DNA of 64,000 bases from Bradyrhizobium sp. B097 (GTDB taxonomy: Bacteria > Pseudomonadota > Alphaproteobacteria > Rhizobiales > Xanthobacteraceae), in the NCBI RefSeq assembly GCF_038957035.1, contig NZ_CP152412.1, positions 930,001 to 994,000 of the forward strand. Reading direction: 5' to 3'. The position numbers and the translations under genes were made by a program. Positions 49,560-61,000 of the stretch are shown one piece after another (position 1 is the stretch's first letter; each line of letters opens with the position of its first letter). The notes under the pieces are model-generated. The model made no database searches, was not told where the DNA came from, and was given only the letters and a program-made list of their open reading frames with translations.

Positions 49560-50246
49560 ATGTGGCAGCGCTTTCTTGGCCTGGTCATAGGCACTCTCGT
49601 TGCCGGGAATATCCAGACGGTAACGATGGCCGCAAGCCTTGAATCAGTTCGGACGCCGGCAACGGTCGACTTCGATATTGGCAGCCAGCCTCTGGTCTCC
49701 GCGCTCGATGCCTACAGCGCGGCCACCGGTCTTCAGGTCGTTTACGACGCCACACTGGCCGGGGGACGCCGCGCGCAGGCCGTCAAGGGATCGATGACGC
49801 CCGACATGGCGTTGCAGCTCCTGCTCGAAGGAACCGGTCTGGTCGCGGTCTATGCCGCGGCGAACGCCTTCACGATTGTACCTGCGGCCACTGCGCCGCA
49901 GACGGCGTCGATGCGCGGCTTCATGCCGTATCTTGCGTCCGTCCAGAGCAGCATTGAGGAGGCATTCTGCCGGTCAGCGCTGACCGCGCCGGGCGGCTAT
50001 CGGATCAAGTTCAGGTTCTGGATCGGGCATGCCGGCGAGGTGCTGCAGCCCCAGTTGCTCGGCTCGACCGATGACAGCGCGCGCGACCAGGCGATCGCCG
50101 CCCTGTTGCGTGCTGTCGTCATCGGCCGACCGCCGCCGCCGGATATGCCGCAGCCCGTCATGATGGCGGTTTCGCCGCGGCCGCCTTCCGAGACCGGCGA
50201 CTGTGCCGCGCGTGACCCGAGGCGCCCGGGACTGGTCGCGCGATGA
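49560..50246 (+). CDS. STN-domain protein with TonB-like C-terminal domain
   Basis: A 228-residue protein. A signal/anchor segment (FLGLVIGTLVAGNIQTVTMAA) is followed by an STN domain (~35-105: FDIGSQPLVSALDAYSAATGLQVVYD, SMTPDMALQLLLEGTGL, AAANAFTIVPA). The C-terminal half (~120-215: YRIKFRFWIGHAGEVLQPQLLGS, IAALLRAVVIGRPPPPDMPQPV) has the pattern of a TonB C-terminal domain. STN modules normally sit on secretins or transducing TonB receptors and touch FecR. ATG 49560 is chosen at the signal segment; longer starts exist (49485). The end overlaps the sigma gene by 4 bases. Confidence 0.75.
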   Translation: MWQRFLGLVIGTLVAGNIQTVTMAASLESVRTPATVDFDIGSQPLVSALDAYSAATGLQVVYDATLAGGRRAQAVKGSMTPDMALQLLLEGTGLVAVYAAANAFTIVPAATAPQTASMRGFMPYLASVQSSIEEAFCRSALTAPGGYRIKFRFWIGHAGEVLQPQLLGSTDDSARDQAIAALLRAVVIGRPPPPDMPQPVMMAVSPRPPSETGDCAARDPRRPGLVAR

Positions 50247-50785
50247 CGGAAACCACTTCGACCACGCTTCGGCAGGTGCTCGTCGAGCGCTACGACGAGC
50301 TTCGACGCCGCCTCGCGCGGCGTCTCGGCGACGAAAGAGCCCGCGAGACCCTTCACGAGACGTGGCTGCACCTTCGCGACAAGAACGGCCCGGGCGTGGT
50401 GGACAGCCCGATCGGCTATCTGCTGCGCAGCGCGCTCAATCTTGCGATCAGCCGGGAGCGCCAGGAGACGCGCCGCATCAAACGGTTCGAGGTGCAGCCG
50501 ATGCTCGAGATCGCCGACGCGGCGCCCGGGCCGGAACGCGAGGTCGAATCGCGGGAGCAGATTGCGCATCTGGAGCAGGTGCTTGAGGAGCTCACGCCGC
50601 GCCGCCGGACGATCCTGCTCGCATCCCGCCTGGAAGGCACGCCACTCCGGGAAATCGCCGCGCGCCTCGGGGTTTCGCAGCGCTTGGTGGAGCTTGAGCT
50701 GAAAGCCGCGCTCGAGCACTGCGCCAAGCGGTTTAATAAAAAGGTCACAAGGCGTTTCGGTCCGGCGCCGCGGGAAACGTCCTGA
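50243..50785 (+). CDS. ECF sigma factor, FecI-like
   Basis: A 180-residue RNA polymerase sigma factor. Region 2 (~10-75: YDELRRRLARRLGDERARETLHETWLHL, PIGYLLRSALNLAISRERQE) and region 4 (~115-165: LEELTPRRRTILLASRLEGTPLREIAARLGVSQRLVELELKAAL) are both present. ATGA overlap with the STN gene and closeness to FecR mark it as an iron-starvation-type ECF factor. The presumed target is the giant haemagglutinin gene just downstream, its own operon, or the receptor upstream. Confidence 0.9.
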   Translation: MTETTSTTLRQVLVERYDELRRRLARRLGDERARETLHETWLHLRDKNGPGVVDSPIGYLLRSALNLAISRERQETRRIKRFEVQPMLEIADAAPGPEREVESREQIAHLEQVLEELTPRRRTILLASRLEGTPLREIAARLGVSQRLVELELKAALEHCAKRFNKKVTRRFGPAPRETS

Positions 50786-50847
50786 TAGGAGAGCGTCAGA
50801 GTGTTGCGTATTTGGATGGACGTGCTGCCAAGAGAAACGCCCGATCG

Positions 50848-51828
50848 ATGACACGCAGCGACGAACCGTCGGAGGAGCTGACCGCGATCGAGAGCGAGGC
50901 GCTTGCGCGCGTCCAGCGGCTTGGTTCGGGTCGGGCCACCCGGCGGGACATCGAGGAAGTCAGGCATTGGGGAAGCCAGAGCAGCGCCCATTCGGAGGCG
51001 CTGGCGCAGGCCAGCCTGCTCTGGGATCAGCTCGGCCCGGCCGGCGCCAACCTGTTGAAGCGGCGCAGCGATTCCATGCTGGCCGACGTCCGGCGGCAGT
51101 CGCGGATGACGCGGCGGGCGATGCTTGGAGGCGCGCTGGCGACGTCGGCCGCCGCCTATCTCGTGGTGTCACCACCGATGCAGCTGTGGCCGTCGCTGCA
51201 GGACGTGATGGCGGACTATCGCACCGCCGCCGGCGAGCAGCGCAAGCTCACGATCGATGGCGTCGTCAAGGTGACGCTGAACACCGGAACCAGCGTCAAT
51301 GTTCACTCAGGCGACAGCAGCCAGGATCGCATCGAGATCCTGACCGGCGAAGCCGTGTTCGCCGCTGCTTCGGCGAGCCGCGAGGTGCGCGTGGTTGCCG
51401 GCGACGGCGAGATGAGTGCACGTCAGGCGCAGTTCAACGTCCGCCATGAGCCGCGCAGCACCTGCGTGACGTGCCTCGATGGCGAGGTCCGGGTCACCCG
51501 TCACAGTTCCGTCGCGGCGCTGCGCGCGGGACAACAGGTCAGCTATGCAGCGCTTGGTCTCGCGGCGCCCATGTCGGTCGATCCCGCCGAGGTGACAGCC
51601 TGGCGCGACGGAATGCTGATCTTTCATGACGCTCCGCTCGGCAACGTCGTGACGGAGATCAATCGTTACCGTTCGGGCAAGGTCATGGTGACGAACGCGG
51701 AATTGGAACGCCGTCTCGTCAACGGCCGGTTCCGGATCGACAATGTTGATGGCATCCTGACCATGTTCCAGCAGATCTTCGGCGCGAAGGCGCGACATCT
51801 GCCCGGCGGCATCGTGCTGCTGAGCTGA
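50848..51828 (+). CDS. FecR-type sigma regulator
   Basis: A 326-residue inner-membrane regulator. The cytoplasmic N-terminal domain (~10-75: IESEALARVQRLGSGRATRRDIEEVRHWG) binds sigma; one membrane helix (MLGGALATSAAAYLVV) follows a run of Arg residues; the periplasmic FecR domain (TAAGEQRKLTIDGVVKVTLNTGT, VRVVAGDGEMSARQAQFNVR) ends in a C-terminal STN-like segment (PLGNVVTEINRYRSGKVMVT). FecR holds the sigma factor in check until a signal arrives through an STN domain. ATG 50848 is used; an upstream TTG is less likely. Confidence 0.9.
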   Translation: MTRSDEPSEELTAIESEALARVQRLGSGRATRRDIEEVRHWGSQSSAHSEALAQASLLWDQLGPAGANLLKRRSDSMLADVRRQSRMTRRAMLGGALATSAAAYLVVSPPMQLWPSLQDVMADYRTAAGEQRKLTIDGVVKVTLNTGTSVNVHSGDSSQDRIEILTGEAVFAAASASREVRVVAGDGEMSARQAQFNVRHEPRSTCVTCLDGEVRVTRHSSVAALRAGQQVSYAALGLAAPMSVDPAEVTAWRDGMLIFHDAPLGNVVTEINRYRSGKVMVTNAELERRLVNGRFRIDNVDGILTMFQQIFGAKARHLPGGIVLLS

Positions 51829-52023
51829 TGTTGAGCGGCCGTGCAAGCGCGCATCATGTCTGCGCAGGAATTGTGATGCAGCCCGCGATTTTGTCGTTCG
51901 GTCCCGCCGATCAAATGGCGTCCTTGGAGACGAGAAGCCTGGCATACGGTCAAGCCGTGTGACGAGCATCTGCGCAGATCCGATCCGCGCATCTTTCCGT
52001 CCGTTGTTCCCGGGGAACATCCT

Positions 52024-55000
52024 ATGCAGTCTCGTCAGCGCGTTGCCCGCCGTCCTCGCCTCGATCCGCGTCGGGTCGTGCCGCCTTCTTCGCGGCAGCG
52101 GATCGGATTGGCATCCCACTCCATGCTGCTCGCGGGAACAAGCACGCTGGCGCTGCTGCTGACCGGGCTTGAGGGCGCATCCGCGCGTCCATTCGGCAAT
52201 TTCGCGACGACGAACTCGGCTCCGGCGATCGCCAGCGATGCCGCAGCTGCCGCAGCCCAGCAGGCCACTGATGTCGCGAGGCAAAGCCAGGGCGCGCTGA
52301 TGCGGGCGACCCAGGCCATCCAGGCGTTGCAGGCTGCGCAGTCCGCTGCGCGTAGCGCAGCTGCAGCCTCGCAGCGATCGGCCACGTTGCCGCAGGTGGC
52401 GGTGCCGAACGGCCTCGCGCCGGGCGGCCTTCAGGTTGCGCCGGGCGCCGTGCCCGGTTCGAGCCTTTGGCAAGGTGCAGCCCTGCCGAGCCAGGCCGCA
52501 AGCGGTGGCCAGACCACGGTCACCGTCAATCAGACCGCGCCGCAGGCGATCCTCAACTGGCAGAGTTTAAACGTCGGCAGCCAGACCACGCTCAATTTCA
52601 GCCAGCAGGCCAGCAACTGGACCGCGCTCAATCGCGTGGTCGGCAATGCCGGACCGAGCCAGATCCTCGGCCGCATCACCGCGCCGGGGCAGGTGCTGGT
52701 GATCAACCAGAACGGCATCATCTTCGGCGGCGCGAGCCAGATCAATGTCGGCTCGCTGATCGCGTCCAGCGCCAATATCGCCGACAGCCAGTTCCGCGCC
52801 AGCGGTCTCTATTCGACCCAGAGCGGCACCAATTATCTGCCGAGCTTCACCGGTGCCGGCGGCAAGATCGTGGTCGAGAGCGGCGCGCTGATCACCACCA
52901 ATGCGCCGTCCTCGGTCACGACGGGCGGCGGCTTCGTGCTGCTGATGGGCACCGAGGTCGACAATGCTGGCGCCATCACCACGCCGAAGGGGCAGACCCA
53001 GTTCGCGGCCGGCGACGATTTCATCCTGCGCGCCGGCTATGGCACCAACACCAACCAGAACTCGACCACGCGCGGCAACGAGATCGCGCCGGTGCTCTAT
53101 CGCGGGAGCGGCAGCGGGACCGTCAGCAACACGGGTCTCGTCCTCGCCCAGCAGGGCGATATCACGCTCGCCGGCCATGCCGTCACCCAGGATGGCATCC
53201 TGGTCTCCACCACCTCGGTCAATCAGCGCGGCGCCATCCATCTGCTCAATTCGGCGTCCGACGCGACCGGCAGCGTCACGCTGACCAATAACGGCATCAG
53301 CCTGATCCTGCCGGAGACCGATGCGGCGGCCGCGCTGGTCTCCGGCATCGATCCGAGCGTGACCGCGCTCAATTCGCAGCGCGATGCCCTGATCGCCTCG
53401 GCCAAGCCGAACCTGCTGGCGACCGGCCAGTTCGACAATCTCTCGACGCTGTCCGATCGGCCCGATCAGTCGCGCATCGAGATCGTCACCGGCGGCACGA
53501 TCGATTTCAGGAACGGCTCGCTGACCATGGCGCAGGGCGGCCAGGTGACGGCCTCCGCCGGCAAGCGCGTGTTCGCCGAAAGCGGATCGGTGATCGACGT
53601 CTCCGGCACCACCGGCACCGTGCTGCCGGTGTCCGCCAACTCGATCAAGGTCAATGTCCAGGGCAATGAGCTGCGCGACAGCCCGCAGAACCGCGACAAC
53701 GGCACGCTCATCAACAGCAATCTGTGGATCGACGCCCGCGATCTGACCCTGGTGCCGGCCGGCACCGGCGGCTATGCGACGGACCGCTACTACACCGCGG
53801 GCGGGTTGCTCGAGGTCTCCGGCTATCTCAACAACACCGGCCACAAGATCGGCGAATGGACTGCGGTGGGCGGCACCATCACGCTGTCAGCGCCGGAGGT
53901 GGTGGCGCAGCGCGGCGCGATCTTCAATATCTCCGGCGGAGCGGTGCAGTATCAGAGCGGCTATGTGCGGCAGACGCTGCTGCTCGGCAATGACGGCCGC
54001 ATCTACAATGCCGACGATGCCCCGGCCAATTTGACCTATGTCGCGGTGGCGAACGGCTTCATCGTCAATCACGCGCACTGGAACGTTATCGAGGTCTATC
54101 TCAGCCCGTTCGGCAGAGGCAGCTCGCGCTGGGAGAACGGCTACACCGTGGGCCGCGACGCTGGCAGTCTCGTTCTCGCGACCCCGACCTCTGTGTTCGA
54201 GGGCACGATCCTCGCCAATGTGATCGACGGCGAAAACCAGATCGCCAAGCGCCCGACTGGTGTCACCGACGGCTACAAGCTGACGCAGAACACCGTGCCG
54301 CTCGCCGGCACGCTGGCGCTCGGGCAGTACAATGGCTATGGCCTCGCCAACGCCTACAACACCGATGTGTCGTTCGGCAACGTTGCGCCGGTCACTGGCG
54401 GTCTCGACCTGACTTCCGCGCTGCCGGCCGGTCGCGTCAATACGGCCTGGTTCGATGCGCCGGCGCTCAACAGCTTCGGCCTCGGTGGCCTCAACATCAA
54501 CACGGCCAACAAGATCTCCATCGATGCGCCGCTGCAATTGTCATCTGGCGCGCAGGTCAAGCTGATCGCTCCGACCGTCGATATCGCGGCCGGCATCACC
54601 GCGCGCTCCGGCACCGTCACCGTCAGCAACATTCTCAACTCGGCAACCGGCACGTTTTCGCTGACGAATTCGGCTGGAGGCGCGGCGCTGACGCTGGAGC
54701 CCGGCGCCGTCATCGATACGCGCGGCCTGTGGGTCAACGCGCAGACCAATCCGAACAGCGTGTCGGGCCTCGGTTTCCTCGACGGCGGCAACGTCACCTT
54801 CGATTCGACTCAGGACGTTAAGCTCGCTGCCGGCAGCACGGTCGACGTGTCCTCCGGCGGCGCCGTCCTCATCAACGGCAAGACGCAAGGCGGCAAAGGC
54901 GGCAACGTCACGATTCTCGCGGGGCACACCCAGCAGGATGCGGGAACGCCGGGCGATGGAAATCTGGTTCTCGATGGTGCGATCCGCGCCTGGGGCGTCA

Positions 55001-58000
55001 CTGGCGGCGGCACGCTGACGATCTCGACGCCAGGCAACATCCTGATCGGCGACAGCGCTGAACTTGCCGGAGGTGTGCTGCCCGCAGGCACGCCTGCGCC
55101 GGTCGCATTGAAGTTCGCCCAACCGCTCACCATCCCGGCGGGGCAGCCGTTGCCGGTGCCGCTAACGCTCACCTTCACCTCATTGGTCTATGACGTGCCG
55201 ACCCCGGTCGATATCCGGAACGCGGGTGTGCCCAGTGTGCCAACTGGCGCGGACTGGCCCGTTCCAACCGGGATCACGGTGCAGACACGGGTGAACGGCA
55301 ACACGCAGTATTGGAGCACCGGATCCGTGTTGCCAGCGGGGTCGATCATCTCCGGCTTTAGTCTCGGCGGAGCCACCGGCGACGTCATTCCGGCCGGCAC
55401 GGTCATTCCTTCAAGCGTTTTTCCCAACGGCCTTCCGGTCCTGCCCTACCAGATCACCTACGCAGCTGGGTCGGTTCAATCAACGCCGATGACTTACCCG
55501 GTCGGCAGCACTATTCCGGTCGGCGGGGTGATACCGCAAACCGTCGCCGTCGAGCCCGCGCCATCGCTCAATCCTGCGTTCTTCACCGCCGGCTTCTCCA
55601 ATTACGACATCAATGGCGGGCTGGGTGTTGTGGTGGCCAACAACACTGTGCTTGCGGCCGCGATGCCGGTCTACCGGTTCACAGCTAGCAGTTATGCGGC
55701 ACCGGCCCGCACCGATCCGTCGTCGGCGTTGGAGCTGTGGACCCCGCCGCTGTTCACCGGGGATCCGCGCAAGGCCGCGGTAACCCAGCGCGGCGGTGCG
55801 AGCCTCACGCTGCGTTCGCTCATCAAGCCCAGCACTGGCGGCGCGATCGTGGTTGGCGACGGCGCCTCGGTTAGCGTCGATCCAGGCCAGAGCATCACGC
55901 TCGATGCCTTCGGTCAGATCAGCGTGTTCGGCAATCTGACCGCGCATGGCGGCAGCATCAATTTGGTCAATGATGCCTACGGTTCGCCGGTTCGAGCAGG
56001 CTTCAACTTCGACCTGAGCGGCAACGGCCGCGGCATTTCGATCTGGGTCGATGCCGCTGCCAAACTCGATGTCTCGGGCCTGGCCTATCAGGCGTCCGAT
56101 ATATCAGGACATCCATTCGGGAAGGCGACGGACGGCGGCTCCATCACCATCAATGGTGGTGGTGCCTTCGTGATCGTGCGTCCGGGCGCCGAGCTCAATG
56201 CAGATGGCACCCAGGTCGCGATCGATCTCGCGGCGGGCGGTACGGCTTTGTCAAGCCGCCCACAGATCGTCACAACGAATGGCGGCTCCATTACGCTGTC
56301 ATCGCAGAGCGGTCTCTATCTCGACGGCGATATCCACGCCTTCTCCGGCGGAGCCGGCGCCTCCGGCGGCAGCCTGTCGATCGCGCTCACTACGCCGAAC
56401 TTCGACGGGAATTCCTTCCCCAAAGGGGTGGCACCGGCCAATGTGATCGTTCCGAGCCTGATGACCGTGGTGCAGGCGCGTCCGGCTTCCTCGCTGCCGG
56501 AGGATATCGCCCCGGGCACGGCCGCGTCGCATCTGACGTTTGGCCAAGCCACCGTGAGCGCCGACATGGTCAAGGCCGGCGGGTTCGACAGCCTGACGCT
56601 GACGTCCGGCGACTACATGGCGTTCTCCGGCAATGTGTCGCTGGCGCTGGGGCGTAGCCTGACGCTGACGGCGGCGGCGTTCGCGTCGGGAGCTCCGGTG
56701 ACTGGACCGGTCGATCCTTCGATGCCGGCCACGACTGGTAACGTGAGGGTGTCAGCTCCCTACATCCTGTTTCGTGAAGCGACGGCCGTTGTCCCCGACG
56801 GGACCATCAGCGGCAGCATCCGCAATCCCGGCGGTGCGGCCTTGCCGACCACGGCCACGTTCGAGGCCGACGCAAACCAGATCGACATCCAGGGCCTCAT
56901 CGGCTTCTCGGCGCGTTCGCCGAACCACATGTACGCGCCGGGGTTCCTGACGACGAAGCTCGTCAGCCAGGGCGACATCCGCTTCCTGTCGATGCCGGGG
57001 GTTGTCGCGACCCAGCTGTCCACCAGCGGCAATCTCGATCTCCTTGCCGCGCAGATCTATCCCGCGACCAATGCCGTTGCCACCGTCATCGCAGGCAGTG
57101 GAAATTCCGATCCGACGACGACGCTCACGATCGGACGCACCACCGATGCCATTCCGGACGCTCCGCTCTCCGTGTTCGGCCAGCTCGCGTTCCAGGCGCC
57201 GGTGATCGAGCAGGGCGGCATCGTCCGCGCGCCGTTCGGTCTTTTGACCTTCGGCCTGAGCTGGCCAGTGTACACGCCGCACGTCGACCTGCTGCCCGGC
57301 AGCCTGACTTCCGTTTCGATGGCTGGCCTGACCATCCCCTACGGCGGTACGATCGACGGCGTCACCTACACGTATAACGGCACCAGCATCCGTACGATCG
57401 GCCTCACCAACTTCAACAACAACGGGCCGCAATCCGGCATCATCCTGGATGGCCAGTCGATCAACGTCGCGAGCGGCGCGATCCTGGATATGTCGGGGGG
57501 CGGCACGCTCGCCGGCGCGGGTTTCGTCTCCGGACGCGGCGGCTCGGTCAACGTGATCAACACGCCGCTCGTCAACGCCAACCCCGCGACGCTAGTCAGC
57601 AAGGCGAGCGACAAGGTCTATGCGATCCTCCCTGGCTACAGTTCAGGCTATGCGCCGATCGCGCCCGAAAATGGCGCCGGCGATCCCGCGATTGGTCAAC
57701 AGGTCACAATTCCGTCCGGTGTCCCGGGACTGCCGGCGGGAACGTACACGCTGCTGCCGTCCAACTACGCACTGCTGCCCGGCGCGTACCGCGTGGAGCT
57801 TGGCGGCAGCACCACGACACCGGTCGGCAGCCCGATCACAATCGGCAACGGCACCTACGCAGCTACAGTCACCACCGGCATCGCCAACACCGCGATCAAG
57901 GGTAGCCTGCCGGTGACCGCGCTGATCACCGCAGGCACCTCGGTTCGCAAATACTCGCAGTTCAACGAGCAGAGCTACAGCGATTTCCTGCTTGCCAACG

Positions 58001-61000
58001 TGGCGCAGTTCGGCGGCGTGCGTCCGCTGCTGCCGAGCGACGGCAAGACGCTCGAGATCATATTCGAGATGCCGAACGCCACCCCGATTGGACCAGCGCT
58101 CACATTCGACGGCACCGCGCTGTTTCAAGGTACGCAGGGCGGTAATGCCGGTCAGGTGGCGCTGCTGAATGTCGGCGAGGTTTATGCGGACGCGCCGACC
58201 CAAGGATTCTCCAGTCCCTCGGTCGGCGCCGCCGATCTCAATGCGCTCAAAGCGCCGCGCCTCCTGGTCAACGGAACTGTCATTACCTCGAATGGCACGC
58301 TGTTCCTTAGTCAACCCTACGGTCATGATCTGTTCATCCGCGATGGCGTCTCCCTCTCCGCCGGGGAGATGTTCTTTATCGGCAACAATATCAGCGTCGG
58401 TAACAACGTGACGCTCAACACCGTCGGACAGGGCGCAGTCCCGTTCGATTCCGTGTCGACCGGCATGAGCTATGCGGTCAGCCAGTTCACTGTGCTGGCG
58501 CTGTCCAATGGTGACATCAACTTCCTGCCATCGAATGTCGGCAACGGTTCGATTACTATCGGCGCCGGCTCGTCGCTCTATTCCGAAGGGACGCTGGCGT
58601 TCGTGACCAAGGGCGCTTCCGCGATCGATCCGACCGCCCATTTCGGGTCGAGCAACATCGCGCTCGCGGTCGGCACCATCAATATCGGCGACGCCGCGAC
58701 CGTGGCCGCGGCCGGCGCACCCGCCGGATTGATGTTCGATCAGACGCTGTTCAACACGTTGGTCAACGGTGATCCCCTGCACAATGCGCCGGCGTTGAAG
58801 ACCATCACGCTTGCCGCGGCGAATTCGATCAACCTGTTCGGAAACGCCGGCCTCGACGCCACCGGCAGCGGTGTCAACCTGGTGCTGAACACCTCGGCGA
58901 TCTATGGCTACGGCGGCGCCGGCGACAGCTCGACCATCGCCGCCGACAAGATCACGTGGAATGGCCTGAGCGGTGCGACGCCGCCGGCCATCGCCGCAGG
59001 CGGGCCAGGAACCGGAATCGGTACCCTCAATCTCGTCGCCAATGAGATCGACTTCGGCCGGTTCGCCTCGCTCGACACCTCGACGGCAAGCCGCGTGATC
59101 TACGGCTTCAGCAACGTCAACATCACCGGCAACTCAAGGATCATCTCGGCTGGCAACAGCAAGCTGTTCGTCTACCAGTCACCGAGTTCGGATCCTGCCG
59201 CCGTATTCGGCCAGAGCGGCAGCGGCGGCAATTTGACGCTGACGACGCCGCTGCTCACCGGTGCGCAGAAGTCGATCATGGCCTACTCCGCCGGCGGTGC
59301 GCTCAACGTCGTTGCGCCCGCGGGCATCGCGCCAAGCGCGGCCGGGTCTACCGTGGCCGGCGCCGAGATCGACCTGACCGGCGGCAGCGTCGGGATCGAC
59401 AGCACGATCCTGCTGCCGAGCGGCAAGCTGGTCGTCAACGCGACGGGCGATATCGCACTCGGCGGCGCAAGCCGGATCGACCTCGGTGGTCGGCCGTCCA
59501 CGATCCAGGCGGCGACCGTCTACGGGTTCGGCGGCACCGCGATCTTCAACAGCGCACAGGGCAGCCTGACGCAACTTGCCGGCTCCGTCATCGATGTCTC
59601 CGCGACCAACGCCGGTGCCGGCTCGATCAGCATCGCGGCGGCGAATGGGCCGGTCACGCTCGGCGGCGTGCTCAACGGGGCGGCGACAAATGGCTACGCG
59701 AGCGGCGATTTCAGCATCGCCGCCGGCCGACTGTCCAACTCGGACTTCGCTGCGCTCAACGCCCTGCTGACCCAGGGCGGCTTCTTCGACGCGCGTGCCT
59801 TCGACATCAGGAACGGCGATCTGGTCGTCGGCGACGGTGTGAAAGCCAGCAACGTCACGATCGCCACCGACAACGGCAGCCTGACCGTCGTCGGCACCAT
59901 CGATGCGTCCGGTGCCGCACCCGGCACCATCCGGCTCTCGGCCGGCAATGGGCTCGCGCTGGCGCCGACCGCCGTGCTCGATGTTCACGGCATGGTGCTG
60001 CAGGTCGACGGCTACGGCCAACCGATCGAGGCGAGGAACCGCGGCCATATCGAGCTGACCGCGGCAGGCGGCGCGCTCACGCTGGCATCAGGCGCGACCA
60101 TGAATCTCACCACCCCGAACGGCGTCGCCTATGGCGACGTGGTGCTGAACGCCCAGCGGACAGCCGAGACCTCGGGCGATATCGCGATCAACGCAGGAGG
60201 TCCGGTCAACATCAAAGGTGCCTACAGCATCGCGCTCAACGCGTTCTGGACCTATGACCTACCGGGCGGCAGCACCATCAACCAGGCGACGCTCGACGGC
60301 TACGACGTCGCGAGCACAGCGTTCATCAACGCCGCGTTGGGCAATGCGGGTTTGGCGGCGCGCGTCGCGGGTCTTTCCGCGTACGGCAGCACCTACCATC
60401 TGCGGCCGGGCGTCCAGATCACCTCGAGCGGCGATCTGTCGACGTCGGGTGATATCGATCTTGCCGGCTACCGCTACGGGCCGAACGCCAATCGCGACGC
60501 GACCTCCGCACGCTACGGCGCCGGCGAACCGATGGCGCTCGTGATCCGCGCCGGCGGCAGTGTGACTGTCAAGGGAAGTATCTCGGACGGATTCAAATCA
60601 TCACCGGGAGCGCCGGCGAGCATCAGGATCTTCGACGCCACCAACAGCCCGTACTTCACCCAGCGCTCATTCAGCGGCTACACCTATTGGTACGACGGTC
60701 AGACCGACGTCTACGTCGTGAGCAATTGGACGGTTCCGAACGACGACTTCTACAACTGGTGGATCAACAACTTCTGGGGCCCACTGGTCGATACCAACAA
60801 CAACTCCTACAACCCCGGGGATACGATTCCTGCCGGTACGATACTGAGTGCCAGTAACAGCTATGGGTTCGCGTTTGAGCCCGGCAGCATGCCGACCGTT
60901 GCGGTTGTGGCGACCCCTGCAATTCCTGCGGCGGCGGGCACCGCGGCCGGAGCCCAGATGCTGGCGCCGGGTTCGCTGTCCGCATCGATCCGCCTCGTCG

